Of a stretch of DNA of 64,000 bases, positions 33,959 through 42,940 are shown one piece after another. Source of the stretch: Opitutaceae bacterium (GTDB lineage Bacteria > Verrucomicrobiota > Verrucomicrobiia > Opitutales > Opitutaceae). A program made the translations under genes and the position numbers. The notes beneath the pieces are model-generated. The model worked only from the letters and a program-made list of their open reading frames with translations, was not told the origin of the DNA and did not search any database. Location: positions 1 through 64,000 of the forward strand of contig JAHCAZ010000020.1 in the NCBI GenBank assembly GCA_019634615.1, read 5' to 3'. How positions within the stretch are numbered: position 1 is the first letter of the stretch; each line of letters begins with the position of its first letter.

Positions 33959-35401
33959 CTACGGTTGGACCAGCTTGGCGAGTGTCTTGCTGTTGAGGAT
34001 GCCGGGCAGACCCTTCACCCCGCTCTCAGGCAGGACATATTTCCAGCCTTCGTCCGTGAGCTGATATTCGTGGACATTCCTCGTGCTGCCGACGCGCCGC
34101 GTGGCGAAGCGGCTTGGGCTGAGTTCAACCTCGGTCATGAACCGCTCGATCAGGTCCGCTCCCGGAGGCGGCGCCTCCAGCGTCGAAGCCGCGAGCAGGA
34201 GGCCGTAGAAGGCCTCGACTGTGGGATACTGGGCGCGAACCGCCTCGGGCATCGTGTCGAACACCGCCTGGGCCTTTTCACGGACGCCGGGATCGAAGGT
34301 GACCATCTTGCCCAGTTCGTCGGGATCGCTGAGGTCACAGGCCCAGGCAAAGGTCAGCGCGGCTTCGTGCGGGGTGTGGAGGCCATGGTAACGATGACCA
34401 CGGGCGGTGACCTCCGTCCGCGGTGAGGGCGCCGCGGAACCCTGGGTTCCCACCGGGTTGGCCTGGGAACGGACAACCTGTCGCTGCCCCATCGCCCGGG
34501 CGATCCCGCTGGCTTGAGCCGCGTATTCGTCGGCCACGGCCGCGATCGTGGCGACGCTCGCTCCAGTCGCGGCTGCCGCGGTGAGGCGGGAGTTTTCCCG
34601 GCGCAACGCGGCTATTTCGTCCGCACTTTCCCCGGGAGTCACGACCAGCCAGACCGTGGTGGTGAGGCCGGCGGCGACGACGGCGCTGAGGATGGGTACG
34701 GTGAGTTTACTCATAAAAAGCATCGAGACCGCGCTGGCCGCCAGTCCGGTCGGGGCCGCGGCGATCGCCGCGGTCGTGACCGCCGAGGCCAACCCCGCCG
34801 GCGCGGCTACCAGGGGCTGGTTGGCCAGCAGGAGGCCGAGGGCGGCGGACGTCGAGGTGACGCCGCGCTGGCTGAGGATCCGCCGCAGCTGGTCGAGCGC
34901 CCGCCCGGTGCGCTTGCGGGCGGCGTCTTCCGAGAGGTTCATCCGCGCCCCGGCCTCGGCAAAAGTGAGACCGTTGAAATAGTGCAGCAGCATGAGTTCG
35001 CGGTCACGGTCACCAAGCCGGTCCATCGCCTCGTCGAGCACGGGGCGGAGTTGTTCCCAATCGACCGCGGGTTCGGCAGGAGGAGAGACGTCAGGCATGG
35101 CCGTGAAGGTTTGGGCGAGATGTTGGCGGCGGATCTCGGCGCGCGTCGCATCGATCGCGGCGTAGCGTGTGCAGCGGTGAAGCCATCCCACCAGGACGGG
35201 ATGATGCGCCAGGACGGTCGCCTTGCGGGAAAGATCGCAGAACACTTTCTGCGTGACTTCCTCCGCCAGATGCATCCGGCCGCCGGTCCGTCGCAGGGCG
35301 GCAGCGAACACCAGATCGAGGTGCCGGCGGACCAGTTCGGCGAAAGCCTGCTCATCCTGTTTCATGACGTAGCGACGGAGTAGTGCGGCGTCGGTTGGCA
35401 T
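33959..35401 (-). CDS. ECF-type sigma factor with membrane segment and C-terminal sensor-like domain
   Basis: 480 residues. Sigma-70 region 2 is at about 7-85 (FAELVRRHLDLVFAAALRR, HPVLVGWLHRCTRYAAIDA) and region 4 at about 115-178 (LGDRDRELMLLHYFNGLTFA, MNLSEDAARKRTGRALDQL). Hydrophobic stretches follow near 185-255 (clear membrane segment SKLTVPILSAVVAAGLTTTV), then an Ala-rich linker with an LRREN-type coil, and a C-terminal domain (about 343-459) repeated in the next gene. A fused anchor suggests the factor is held at the membrane and released or reoriented by a signal; that is inference. Divergent from the PEP-CTERM gene, a possible target. Confidence 0.88.
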   Translation of the reverse strand: MPTDAALLRRYVMKQDEQAFAELVRRHLDLVFAAALRRTGGRMHLAEEVTQKVFCDLSRKATVLAHHPVLVGWLHRCTRYAAIDATRAEIRRQHLAQTFTAMPDVSPPAEPAVDWEQLRPVLDEAMDRLGDRDRELMLLHYFNGLTFAEAGARMNLSEDAARKRTGRALDQLRRILSQRGVTSTSAALGLLLANQPLVAAPAGLASAVTTAAIAAAPTGLAASAVSMLFMSKLTVPILSAVVAAGLTTTVWLVVTPGESADEIAALRRENSRLTAAAATGASVATIAAVADEYAAQASGIARAMGQRQVVRSQANPVGTQGSAAPSPRTEVTARGHRYHGLHTPHEAALTFAWACDLSDPDELGKMVTFDPGVREKAQAVFDTMPEAVRAQYPTVEAFYGLLLAASTLEAPPPGADLIERFMTEVELSPSRFATRRVGSTRNVHEYQLTDEGWKYVLPESGVKGLPGILNSKTLAKLVQP

Positions 35402-35485
35402 ACTGTTTCACCCTATAACCGCTCGCCGGGAAAAAAGCGGACAAAATAACCAGACCCGCCACGGGATACTCCTCCGGGCAATTTC

Positions 35486-35501
35486 TACGCAGGTATGCGT
35501 A
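35486..35501 (+). promoter_or_regulatory. Palindrome in the divergent region between sigma factor and PEP-CTERM gene
   Basis: TACGCA-GGTA-TGCGTA is a perfect 6+6 inverted repeat 85 bases upstream of the sigma start codon and 39 bases before the PEP-CTERM start. A second, shorter stem (GGCCCCGATATACTCCGGGCC) covers the start-proximal leader. It is a candidate operator or ECF-type control site. Confidence 0.45.
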
Positions 35502-35539
35502 TAGGCTGGCCTGAAGGGCCCCGATATACTCCGGGCCAT

Positions 35540-36253
35540 ATGCCACACCCGCTCCTGTCACGTCTGCTTCGATCCGCCGGCGTCTTCCTTGCGCTGGGCA
35601 TGGTAGCCGGCCCCCTCCCGGCCCAGATCGTCAGTTACACCTTCTCCGGCGTCACGACCACCAACTTTGTCGAAGCCGGCGCCATCACCACGGAGTTCCC
35701 GGTGGGCCGGGCCTGGTCCGCCGTCGTGGCTTGGGATACTGGCGCGAGCCCGCTCCTGCTCACATCCACCCAAGGACAATTCCGCCTGAGCACGTTCACC
35801 CTGACGATCAACGGCGTGTCCGGCGCATGGACGACCAGCGCGGTGACCAACACGGCCACCTTCACCCAAAACTACCTGATGTCAGGCACGCAGGACCAGA
35901 TTCAGTTCACCTCCGCCTGGGGCCCAACGAACCTCACCAACCAGACCATCGCGAATTGGCAGCCTTACAGCCTGAACCTCATCCTCACCGACCTGACGGG
36001 AACGGCCATTCCCAGCCTGGGCACGGCACCCAGCGACCTGGATTTCTCGGAGTGGAACGCACTCGTCGCCAATTCGCAGCTGAAGCTCTACCTCAACAAC
36101 ACCGGCAACCGGTACATCCTCGGCAACATCCAGTCGATCACCGTGACCGGCTCGGCCGTACCGGAGCCATCGACCTACGCGATGATCGCCGGAATCGTCG
36201 TGCTCGGCTTCGTGGCGGCAGCGCGCCGGCGGCGGGCTCAGTCACGAGGTTGA
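35540..36253 (+). CDS. PEP-CTERM sorting-signal protein
   Basis: A 237-residue exported protein. The signal peptide (LLRSAGVFLALGMVAGPLPA) is followed by a Thr/Asn/Ser-rich beta-structured body that looks like a small surface or exopolysaccharide-linked domain. The C-terminal sorting signal has all three parts: VPEPSTY, a hydrophobic helix (AMIAGIVVLGFVAA) and an Arg cluster (RRRR). It is presumably processed by an exosortase, whose gene is not in this window. The ATG at 35540 was preferred because the frame upstream of it reads as non-coding leader. Function unknown. Confidence 0.88.
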   Translation: MPHPLLSRLLRSAGVFLALGMVAGPLPAQIVSYTFSGVTTTNFVEAGAITTEFPVGRAWSAVVAWDTGASPLLLTSTQGQFRLSTFTLTINGVSGAWTTSAVTNTATFTQNYLMSGTQDQIQFTSAWGPTNLTNQTIANWQPYSLNLILTDLTGTAIPSLGTAPSDLDFSEWNALVANSQLKLYLNNTGNRYILGNIQSITVTGSAVPEPSTYAMIAGIVVLGFVAAARRRRAQSRG

Positions 36254-36335
36254 GCGAACCGCCCCGATCAATTCGGGACTGAATGTCGGATGTTGGAAGT
36301 TGATCCCGCCGGCGTCGGCGTCCATCCGTGGACCC

Positions 36336-37628
36336 GTGGCATCCCAACTTCCCTCCTCCGTCCTCGTGGTTGGCGGTGGCGGACGCGAGCACACGCTCGT
36401 CCGCTCGCTGCAGGCCTCCCCTGCCCGGCCCCGCGTGATCTGCGCTCCCGGCAATGCCGGCATCGCGCAGGACGTGACGTGCTTTCCCGTCGCTGCGGAT
36501 GACGTCGCCGGCCTGGTCGCCCTCGCCCAGCGCGAAAAGGTCGGGTTCGTGGTCGTCGGTCCCGAGGTGCCGCTCGCCCTCGGCCTGGCCGACCAGCTCA
36601 TTGCCGCCGGCATCCCGGTCTATGGTCCCAAGGCCGCCGGGGCCCGGCTTGAGGCGTCGAAGATCTTCACCAAGGAAATCCTCATGAAGCACAAGATTCC
36701 CACGGCCGCAGCGGGAATCTTCAGCGACGTCGAGCCCGCCCTCGCCTACGTCCGCCGGCGCGGCGCCCCGATCGTGATCAAGGCCGACGGCCTTGCCGCC
36801 GGCAAAGGCGTGGTCGTCGCGCAGACCCTCGGCGAAGCCGAAACCGCGGTGCGCGAGATGCTCGGCGGACGCTTCGGCGACAGCAGTCGCCGCATCCTCA
36901 TCGAGGACTGCCTCACCGGCGAGGAGACCTCCATCCTCGTCGTCGTCGCCGGCCGCGACTACGTGATCTTGCCCACCTCGCAGGACCACAAGCGCATCGG
37001 CGACGGGGACACCGGGCCGAACACCGGCGGCATGGGCACCTACTCGCCGGCCGAGGTGGTCACGCCGGAGCTCCTGGTTCGCATCGAGAACGAGATCGTG
37101 CGCCCGTCCGTGCACGCCATTGCCGCCGAGGGTCTCGACTACTGCGGCACGCTCTTCATCGGCATCATGCTCACGCCCACGGGCCCGAGCGTGATCGAGT
37201 ACAACGCCCGCTTCGGTGACCCGGAGACCCAAGTGGTCCTGCCGCGCTTGGCCACCGACTTGCTCGCCCTGCTCTGGGCCGCCGCGCAGCGCCAGCTCGC
37301 AGGGTGGAAACTCGAGGTGAAACCCGCGCACGCCCTGTGCGTGGTCGTCGCGGCGAAGGGTTATCCGGACAAATTCCCCAAGGGCGACGCCATCGCCATC
37401 CCGGCGTCACTCCCCGCCGGCGTGACCGTCTTCCATGCCGGCACGGCGCGCAATGCCGCGGGCCAGCTCGTGACCAACGGCGGCCGCGTGCTCGGCGTCA
37501 CCGCCCACGCCCCCACCCTGCGCCAGGCCGCCGATGCCGCGTACGTCGCGTGTGACGCGATCCAGTGCGCCTCGAAGTACTACCGTCGCGACATCGGGGC
37601 GAAGCAGTTGAACCGGACCAAGCCGTGA
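36336..37628 (+). CDS. purD: Phosphoribosylamine-glycine ligase
   Basis: Second step of purine synthesis: joins phosphoribosylamine and glycine using ATP. The GTG start gives 430 residues with the family N-terminus LVVGGGGREHTLVRSL. ATP-grasp features include IVIKADGLAAGKGVVVA, SQDHKRIGDGDTGPNTGGMG and the metal site EYNARFGDPETQ. A TTG 36 bases upstream would add a non-conserved leader and was rejected. It uses glycine, fitting the glyA/gcvP context loosely. A repeat element follows. Confidence 0.96.
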   Translation: MASQLPSSVLVVGGGGREHTLVRSLQASPARPRVICAPGNAGIAQDVTCFPVAADDVAGLVALAQREKVGFVVVGPEVPLALGLADQLIAAGIPVYGPKAAGARLEASKIFTKEILMKHKIPTAAAGIFSDVEPALAYVRRRGAPIVIKADGLAAGKGVVVAQTLGEAETAVREMLGGRFGDSSRRILIEDCLTGEETSILVVVAGRDYVILPTSQDHKRIGDGDTGPNTGGMGTYSPAEVVTPELLVRIENEIVRPSVHAIAAEGLDYCGTLFIGIMLTPTGPSVIEYNARFGDPETQVVLPRLATDLLALLWAAAQRQLAGWKLEVKPAHALCVVVAAKGYPDKFPKGDAIAIPASLPAGVTVFHAGTARNAAGQLVTNGGRVLGVTAHAPTLRQAADAAYVACDAIQCASKYYRRDIGAKQLNRTKP

Positions 37629-37629
37629 G

Positions 37630-37787
37630 AACCGCGAAGGTTCGCGAAGTCCAAACCCGGTCCTTTTTACAGGAGGGAACGGAGATCAAGGCATCGTTTC
37701 CTAGACTCTGTTTCCTCTGTTACCTCCTGTAAAACAGTCTGCCTGATTGGAGTTTTCCTTTCGCGTCCCTTCGCGACCTTCGCGGTT
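37630..37787. repeat. Nested inverted repeat, CGCGAAG/ACAGGAGG family
   Basis: The outer arms AACCGCGAAGGTTCGCGAAG (37630-37649) and CTTCGCGACCTTCGCGGTT (37769-37787) are complementary apart from one base of length. The inner arms TTTTACAGGAGGGAACGGAG (37665-37684) and CTCTGTTACCTCCTGTAAAA (37715-37734) form a second stem. The whole is an orderly stem inside a stem that starts within the purD stop region and fills the gap. Confidence 0.92.
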
Positions 37788-37817
37788 TATCCCTATCAAC
37801 CTTCTCCGCCTTTCCTG

Positions 37818-38459
37818 ATGACACGCCTCCTGTTACGGATTCTTTTTACCGTTGCCATCGCCGGGTCGCTGACCGGCGCGCCCGTCACGCATGACCTCGG
37901 CCAAGGGCTGACTTATGTGCGGGCCACCACGCTGCCGGTCGACCTGCCCGCCTCGCAGCAAGTGCGCGCCTGCGTGCTCGACCTGCGGAATGCCGCGGGC
38001 GACGAAACCGCGGCCCTGGCGCTGTCCGCCTGGTTGAAGTTCCACGCGGCCGAGCGCCGCCCCGTCATCATCCTCGCCAACGGTGATACCGCCGCGCCGC
38101 TGCGCGTGACCCTTGCCGCCGACCGCCTGCCGGCGGGCGCGCTGACCCTGGGTCGGCCTTCCGCGGGCTTCACGCCGGACATCGCGGTCGCGGTCGAACC
38201 GGCCGCCGAAGCGCGGATCCTGGCGTTGCTCGCCGCCGGCACCGCCCCGGCTGACCTGCTGCAGGAGAACGCCGGCAAGGTGCGCTACGACGAGGCGCAG
38301 ATGGTGCGCGAACTCGCCGGCGAGACGCCTTCCGCGGACCCGGCCAAGCCGGACGTGCCGGACACCACGAAGCCCGCATCGCCGCCGATCGACCGCACGC
38401 TCCAGCGCGCGGTGCAGGTGCATCGCGGCCTGGCGGCGCTGAAGCGTTTCCGCGGCTAG
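37818..38459 (+). CDS. Exported protein, unknown; weak resemblance to a degenerate tail-specific protease (S41) fold
   Basis: 213 residues with a signal peptide (LLLRILFTVAIAGSLTGA). The middle has VRACVLDLRNAAGDETAALA, RPVIILANGDTAAPLRVTLA and GALTLGRPSAGFTPDIAV. These echo the S41 peptidase segments VLDLRxNxGG, VLVNxxTASA and LVGxxTxG. However, the catalytic Ser of TASA is not evident (TAAP here) and the protein is half the usual size, so it may be a catalytically dead relative. A Pro-rich segment precedes a helical tail. No neighbour suggests a role. Confidence 0.55.
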   Translation: MTRLLLRILFTVAIAGSLTGAPVTHDLGQGLTYVRATTLPVDLPASQQVRACVLDLRNAAGDETAALALSAWLKFHAAERRPVIILANGDTAAPLRVTLAADRLPAGALTLGRPSAGFTPDIAVAVEPAAEARILALLAAGTAPADLLQENAGKVRYDEAQMVRELAGETPSADPAKPDVPDTTKPASPPIDRTLQRAVQVHRGLAALKRFRG

Positions 38460-38517
38460 GCGACTCCGGCTTTGCAATCGGTGCGCTTTCGTATCCCTTA
38501 AACGGAACCATGCCACT

Positions 38518-38688
38518 GAACCGCGAAGGACACGAAGCGACGCGAAGAAAAGGCCGCCTTTTGGCATACCGACTTTACCGGAAGCCAGCGAGGGTACAGC
38601 GATCCATGCAGCTATTCCGAACCTCCGTTCCCTCCTGTAAAGGGGATCGGGCTTGTCCTTCGCGAGTCTTCGCGTCCTTCGCGGTTTT
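38518..38688. repeat. Inverted repeat, CGCGAAG family, with degraded inner arm
   Basis: The left arm (38518-38547, GAACCGCGAAGGACACGAAG then CGACGCGAAG) faces the right arm (38658-38688, CTTCGCGAGTCTTCGCGTCC then TTCGCGGTTTT). Only the right inner word ACCTCCGTTCCCTCCTGTAA remains; the left ACAGGAGG partner is lost. Same family as 37630 and 45456. Confidence 0.88.
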
Positions 38689-38722
38689 CAACTGCATCGT
38701 TCCGGCCTAAGGGTTTCTTCGC

Positions 38723-39208
38723 ATGCCTTCGCCCGGTCACATCCTCGTCGTCTGCACGGCCAACATCTGCCGCAGCCCCATGGCGGCCGGGCTGTTGCAG
38801 CATGCCCTCGCCGCCCAGCCGGAGCCCTGGCGGTCGCTGCGCGTCGTCTCGGCCGGCATCGTCGCGCGGAACGGCGACAAGGTGTCGGAGAACTCGGTGC
38901 TCGCGCTGCGGAAGGCGGGCATCGACATCGCCGGCCACCGCAGCCGCCCGGTCACCCAGGAGCTGCTCGACCAGGCGCTCCTCGTCCTCTGCATGACGGA
39001 ATCGCACCGGGCGAGCATCCGCCTGCAGGCCGAGCCCGTGCCGGCCCGCCTGCACCTCTTCCGCGAGTTCATGCCGGCGACGGCCAGCCGCGAGATCGCC
39101 GACCCGTTCGGGGGCAACCTCAAGACCTACGAGCAGTGCCGCGACGAGCTGGTCGAGGCCATCCCGTCCCTCGTGGCGCACCTTAAGACGCTGGTCCCCG
39201 CAAAATAG
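38723..39208 (+). CDS. Low-molecular-weight protein-tyrosine phosphatase family protein
   Basis: 161 residues with the P-loop [10 protein letters not shown] (C-x5-R-S, Cys11) near the N-terminus and the general-acid Asp in EIADPFG (about residue 130). Full family length. Such enzymes dephosphorylate tyrosine kinases of exopolysaccharide systems or act as arsenate-reductase relatives; the polysaccharide role is the more likely, but no BY-kinase is in the window. It lies between a repeat and glyA. Confidence 0.93.
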   Translation: MPSPGHILVVCTANICRSPMAAGLLQHALAAQPEPWRSLRVVSAGIVARNGDKVSENSVLALRKAGIDIAGHRSRPVTQELLDQALLVLCMTESHRASIRLQAEPVPARLHLFREFMPATASREIADPFGGNLKTYEQCRDELVEAIPSLVAHLKTLVPAK

Positions 39209-39246
39209 GCTGGTTCACCCGCGCCGTTCTGTTTGTGGTTAGGATC

Positions 39247-40518
39247 ATGTCCCTGAATGCCACGCCGCTCCGTACCCTTGACCCCGAGGTGCACGCCATT
39301 GTCGCCGCCGAGCTGGCCCGCCAGCAGAGCCACATCGAGCTGATCGCCTCGGAGAACTTCACCTACCCGGCCGTCCTCGAGGCTCAGGGCAGCGTGCTGA
39401 CGAACAAATACGCGGAAGGTTATCCCGCGAAGCGCTGGTACGGCGGCTGCGAGCAGGTCGACAAGGTGGAGACGCTCGCGATCGAGCGCGCGAAGAAGCT
39501 CTTCAACGCCGAGCACGCCAACGTGCAGCCCCACTCCGGCTCGCAGGCGAACTTCGCCGTCTATACCGCCATGCTGCAGCCGGGCGACAAGATCCTCGGC
39601 ATGAACCTGAGCCACGGCGGCCACCTCACCCACGGCAACCCCGCCAACTTCTCGGGCAAGCTCTACAACTTCTGCCAGTACGGCGTGCGCGAGGACAACG
39701 GGCTGATCGACTACGACGAGCTCGCCGCGGTCGCGCAGCGCGAGAAGCCGAAGCTGATCACCGTCGGCGCCTCGGCCTACTCGCGCATCATCGACTTTGC
39801 CCGCATGGGCGAGATCGCCCGCTCGGTCGGCGCCTGGCTCTTCGCCGACATCGCGCACATCGCCGGCCTCGTGGCGTCGGGGCACCACCCGTCGCCGTTC
39901 CCGCACGCCGACTTCGTCACGACCACGACGCACAAAACGCTGCGCGGCCCGCGCGGCGGTCTCACGATGTGCAAGGCGGCGCACGCCAAGGCCATCGACT
40001 CCGCCGTCTTCCCCGGCGGCCAGGGCGGCCCGCTGATGCACATTATCGCCGCCAAGGCCGTGTGCTTCGGCGAATGCCTCAAGCCCGAGTTCAAGGCCTA
40101 CAGCGCGCAGGTCATCGCCAACGCCCAGGCCCTCGCCGCCGCGATGACGGCCCGCGGCTACAAGATCAATTCGGGCGGCACCGACAACCACCTCATGCTG
40201 GTGGACCTCCGCGCCAAGTTCCCGGACCTGACCGGCAAGCTCGCGCAGGAGACCCTCGATCGGGCCAACATCACCTGCAACAAGAACACTGTGCCTTTCG
40301 AGACGCGCTCGCCCTTCCAGGCCTCCGGCATCCGCCTCGGCTCGCCCGCCATGACCACCCGCGGCCTGAAGGAGGCCGAGATGGTCGAGATCGCCGGCCT
40401 GATCGACGGCGTGCTCGCAGCCATCGGCCGGCCCGATGAGGCCGCCGTGATCGCGGCCACGAAACAGAAGGTCGTCGCCCTCATGGGCCGCTTCCCGCTG
40501 CCGTACCGGGTAGGGTAG
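39247..40518 (+). CDS. glyA: Serine hydroxymethyltransferase
   Basis: Interconverts serine and glycine while making methylene-THF. 423 residues with [19 protein letters not shown], the PLP-lysine motif [14 protein letters not shown] and a conserved C-terminus. The start chosen ([10 protein letters not shown]) is 12 bases into the longest frame and removes a non-conserved MVRI. It supplies one-carbon units that the methyl-transfer operon at 54-58 kb could handle. No riboswitch-like leader is visible in the 38-base gap upstream. Confidence 0.97.
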   Translation: MSLNATPLRTLDPEVHAIVAAELARQQSHIELIASENFTYPAVLEAQGSVLTNKYAEGYPAKRWYGGCEQVDKVETLAIERAKKLFNAEHANVQPHSGSQANFAVYTAMLQPGDKILGMNLSHGGHLTHGNPANFSGKLYNFCQYGVREDNGLIDYDELAAVAQREKPKLITVGASAYSRIIDFARMGEIARSVGAWLFADIAHIAGLVASGHHPSPFPHADFVTTTTHKTLRGPRGGLTMCKAAHAKAIDSAVFPGGQGGPLMHIIAAKAVCFGECLKPEFKAYSAQVIANAQALAAAMTARGYKINSGGTDNHLMLVDLRAKFPDLTGKLAQETLDRANITCNKNTVPFETRSPFQASGIRLGSPAMTTRGLKEAEMVEIAGLIDGVLAAIGRPDEAAVIAATKQKVVALMGRFPLPYRVG

Positions 40519-40572
40519 CCACACCCGTCGTCCGCCTGCCAAACCGGCCTTGCCGTCGGAAGGGCACCCTTC

Positions 40573-42813
40573 ATGCTACCCGGGGTACCCATGTCCCCCG
40601 TGGCGCGCACCCTTCTTCCCGGCCGAAGCACCCTCGTGGCCGGAATCGTCGTCGTCGGGGTCACGCTGTCCTTGGTGAGCTACAACTGGCTGCGCGAAAG
40701 CGACCTCGCCCGCGTCGAGGCCGATTTCATGCGTCGCGCCGACACGCGCAATGCCCTCACCCGCGAGGTCATCGGCAAGTTCGAGGCCCGCATCTACGGC
40801 CTGCGCCACCTCTTCGCCGCGTCCGGCACGGTCACCCGCGGCGAATTCGCCCTGGCGGCCCGTGACATCATCGCGCGCTACCCGGTGATCCGCGCCCTGG
40901 AGTGGGTGCCGTGCGTGCCGGCGGCCGATCGCGCCGACGTCGAGGCCGCGGCCGCCCGGGAACTGGGGCGGCCGTTTCAATTCACCCGCCGGGAGAGCGA
41001 CGGCACCTTTGCGCCGTCGCCGGTCGCCGCGGAGCACTTTCCCATCCTCTACGTCGAGCCCCTGGCCGGCAACGAACCCGCGCTGGGCTACGACCTCGCC
41101 TTCGGCCCCACGGTCGAGCAGCTCGCCAACGCCCGCCGGACGGAGCGCATGGCCGCCAGCCGCGTGATCACGCTCGTGCAGCAGACGACGGCCGAGCCGG
41201 GCGGCGTCGTCTTCATCTGGCCCGTGTACCGCAACGTCGGGAGCGAGCGGATCTTTCTGGGCTTCGTCCAGGGCGTCTTCCACCTCCGCACGATGCTGGA
41301 GGAGTCGTTCAAGCTCCAACCCGGGCTCTCGCTCGACATGCTCTTCTTCGACGCCTACGAGACCGAGCCCACCCGGCGGCTCATCCTCTACCTGGACGCC
41401 GACGGCACCGCGGTCGAGACGATGCTCCCGAGCGAGGCGGAACTGCGCCGCGGCCTGACCCGCGAAAAGAACCTGCCCGTCGGCGACCGGCAATGGCAGG
41501 TGCTCTACCGCGCCAGCCCGGAGTGGCTCCGCGGGCAATACAACCAGGTGCCCCTCATCTACCTGTGCTCCTGCCTGGCCCTCACGGCCCTGTCCGCCGC
41601 GCTCGTCTTCGTCCTCCAGCGGCGCAACGAGGTGATCGAGCGCCAGGTCGCCGAGCGCACCGCCGAGCTCAGCGAGAGCCGGCGCCAGCTCGAGAGCATC
41701 GTCCAGGCGCTGCCCGGCATGGCGTACATCTGCCAGTACGAGAAAAGGCAGATGATCCCGCTCTACCTGAGCGAGGGCGCCCTCGCCCTCACCGGCTGGC
41801 CGGCGTCCGACTTCATCACCGGGCAGGTGCACTACCGTGATCTCCTGCACCCGGCCGACCTCGCGCTGGTGCGCGACACCACCCGGGCCGCCCTGGAGGC
41901 CCGCCAGCCCTTCGAGGTGGAATACCGCCTGCGCACCCGCGACGGCAGCGAGAAGTGGGTGCTGTCCCGCGGCCGCGGCGTCCACGACGAGCAGGGCCGC
42001 ATCCAGTGCTTCGAGGGCCTGGCCCTCGACATCACCGCCCGCAAGCAGGCCGAGGCCAGCAAGCTCGCCCTCGAGCGCCGGCTCCTCGAGAGCCAGCGCC
42101 TTGAGAGCCTCGGCCTCCTCGCCGGCGGCGTCGCCCACGACTTCAACAACCTGCTCACCAGCATCGTCGGCAACGCCGGGCTCGCCCGCCTCGACCTCCC
42201 GGAGGGATCGCCGGCCGACCTGCCCCTCTCGCGCATCGAGACCGCCTCCCAGCACGCGGCCGATCTCTGCCAGCAGATGCTCGCCTACGCCGGCAAGGGC
42301 CGCACCACCATCGAGCCCATCGACCTCAACGCCCTCCTCGCCTCGCTCCTCTCGCTGCTGCAGTCGTCCGTCAGCCGCGCCGTCAACCTCCAGTACCGCC
42401 CCGACCCGGACCTGCCCCGCATCATGGGCGACGCCACCCAGCTGCGGCAGATGGCGATGAACCTGATCATCAATGCCTCCGAGGCGATCGGCGACCGGCC
42501 CGGTGACATCACCGTCACGACCAGCTGCACCCAGGTGCCGCGCTCGCTGCTCGCCAACTGCGTGATGGGCGCGGACCTGCCCGAGGGCCGTTACGTGGTC
42601 CTGCAGATCAGCGACACCGGCTGCGGCATGGAGCCCGCCGTGCTGGCCCGCATCTTCGATCCCTTCTTCACCACGAAATTCGCCGGCCGGGGTCTCGGGC
42701 TCTCGGCCATCCTCGGCACCATGAAGGGCCACCAGGGCGCGCTGTGCGTGAGCAGCACGCCGGGCCGCGGCACGATCTTCCGCCTGATCTTCCCGCCGGC
42801 GCCGGCGGCGTAG
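40573..42813 (+). CDS. CHASE-PAS sensor histidine kinase
   Basis: 746 residues. Membrane helix (about 17-36), periplasmic CHASE domain (about 70-310: GLRHLFAASGTVTRGEF, RALEWVPCVPAADR, YDLAFGPTV), second helix (about 325-345), coil, PAS domain (375-490) and a kinase core with phospho-acceptor His in GGVAHDFNNLL (about 520), N-box NLIINASEAI, G1 DTGCGM and FFTTKFAGRGLGL. No receiver domain is fused, so a separate response regulator must exist. The first ATG has a GGAAGGG Shine-Dalgarno 8 bases upstream, better than that of the Met six residues later. The stop codon is the first three bases of a palindromic repeat. Confidence 0.93.
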   Translation: MLPGVPMSPVARTLLPGRSTLVAGIVVVGVTLSLVSYNWLRESDLARVEADFMRRADTRNALTREVIGKFEARIYGLRHLFAASGTVTRGEFALAARDIIARYPVIRALEWVPCVPAADRADVEAAAARELGRPFQFTRRESDGTFAPSPVAAEHFPILYVEPLAGNEPALGYDLAFGPTVEQLANARRTERMAASRVITLVQQTTAEPGGVVFIWPVYRNVGSERIFLGFVQGVFHLRTMLEESFKLQPGLSLDMLFFDAYETEPTRRLILYLDADGTAVETMLPSEAELRRGLTREKNLPVGDRQWQVLYRASPEWLRGQYNQVPLIYLCSCLALTALSAALVFVLQRRNEVIERQVAERTAELSESRRQLESIVQALPGMAYICQYEKRQMIPLYLSEGALALTGWPASDFITGQVHYRDLLHPADLALVRDTTRAALEARQPFEVEYRLRTRDGSEKWVLSRGRGVHDEQGRIQCFEGLALDITARKQAEASKLALERRLLESQRLESLGLLAGGVAHDFNNLLTSIVGNAGLARLDLPEGSPADLPLSRIETASQHAADLCQQMLAYAGKGRTTIEPIDLNALLASLLSLLQSSVSRAVNLQYRPDPDLPRIMGDATQLRQMAMNLIINASEAIGDRPGDITVTTSCTQVPRSLLANCVMGADLPEGRYVVLQISDTGCGMEPAVLARIFDPFFTTKFAGRGLGLSAILGTMKGHQGALCVSSTPGRGTIFRLIFPPAPAA

Positions 42814-42868
42814 GAGCGGTTATACGCCGCGACGCCGCGCCTCCGATCGCGGCATAAAGCCGCTCCTG
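42811..42868. repeat. TAGGAGCGG palindromic repeat supplying the kinase stop codon
   Basis: TAGGAGCGGTTATACGCCGC (42811-42830) faces GCGGCATAAAGCCGCTCCTG (42849-42868), near-perfect complements. The leading TAG is the stop codon of the histidine kinase, so the insertion or drift of this unit sets where the protein ends. Confidence 0.85.
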
Positions 42869-42940
42869 CCCGGGATTCGCCCCTCCCCGTTTGCGCCTTG
42901 GCGTCCGGCGCGGAAGCGCCTTTCCTGTCCGACCACACCC

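Noticed and set aside
36300..36335. Earlier TTG start for purD
   Set aside because: It adds a non-conserved leader; GTG 36336 gives the usual family length and N-terminus.
39209..39246. Possible glycine riboswitch ahead of glyA
   Set aside because: The gap is 38 bases and has no aptamer-like stems; the gap before gcvP was also checked without success.
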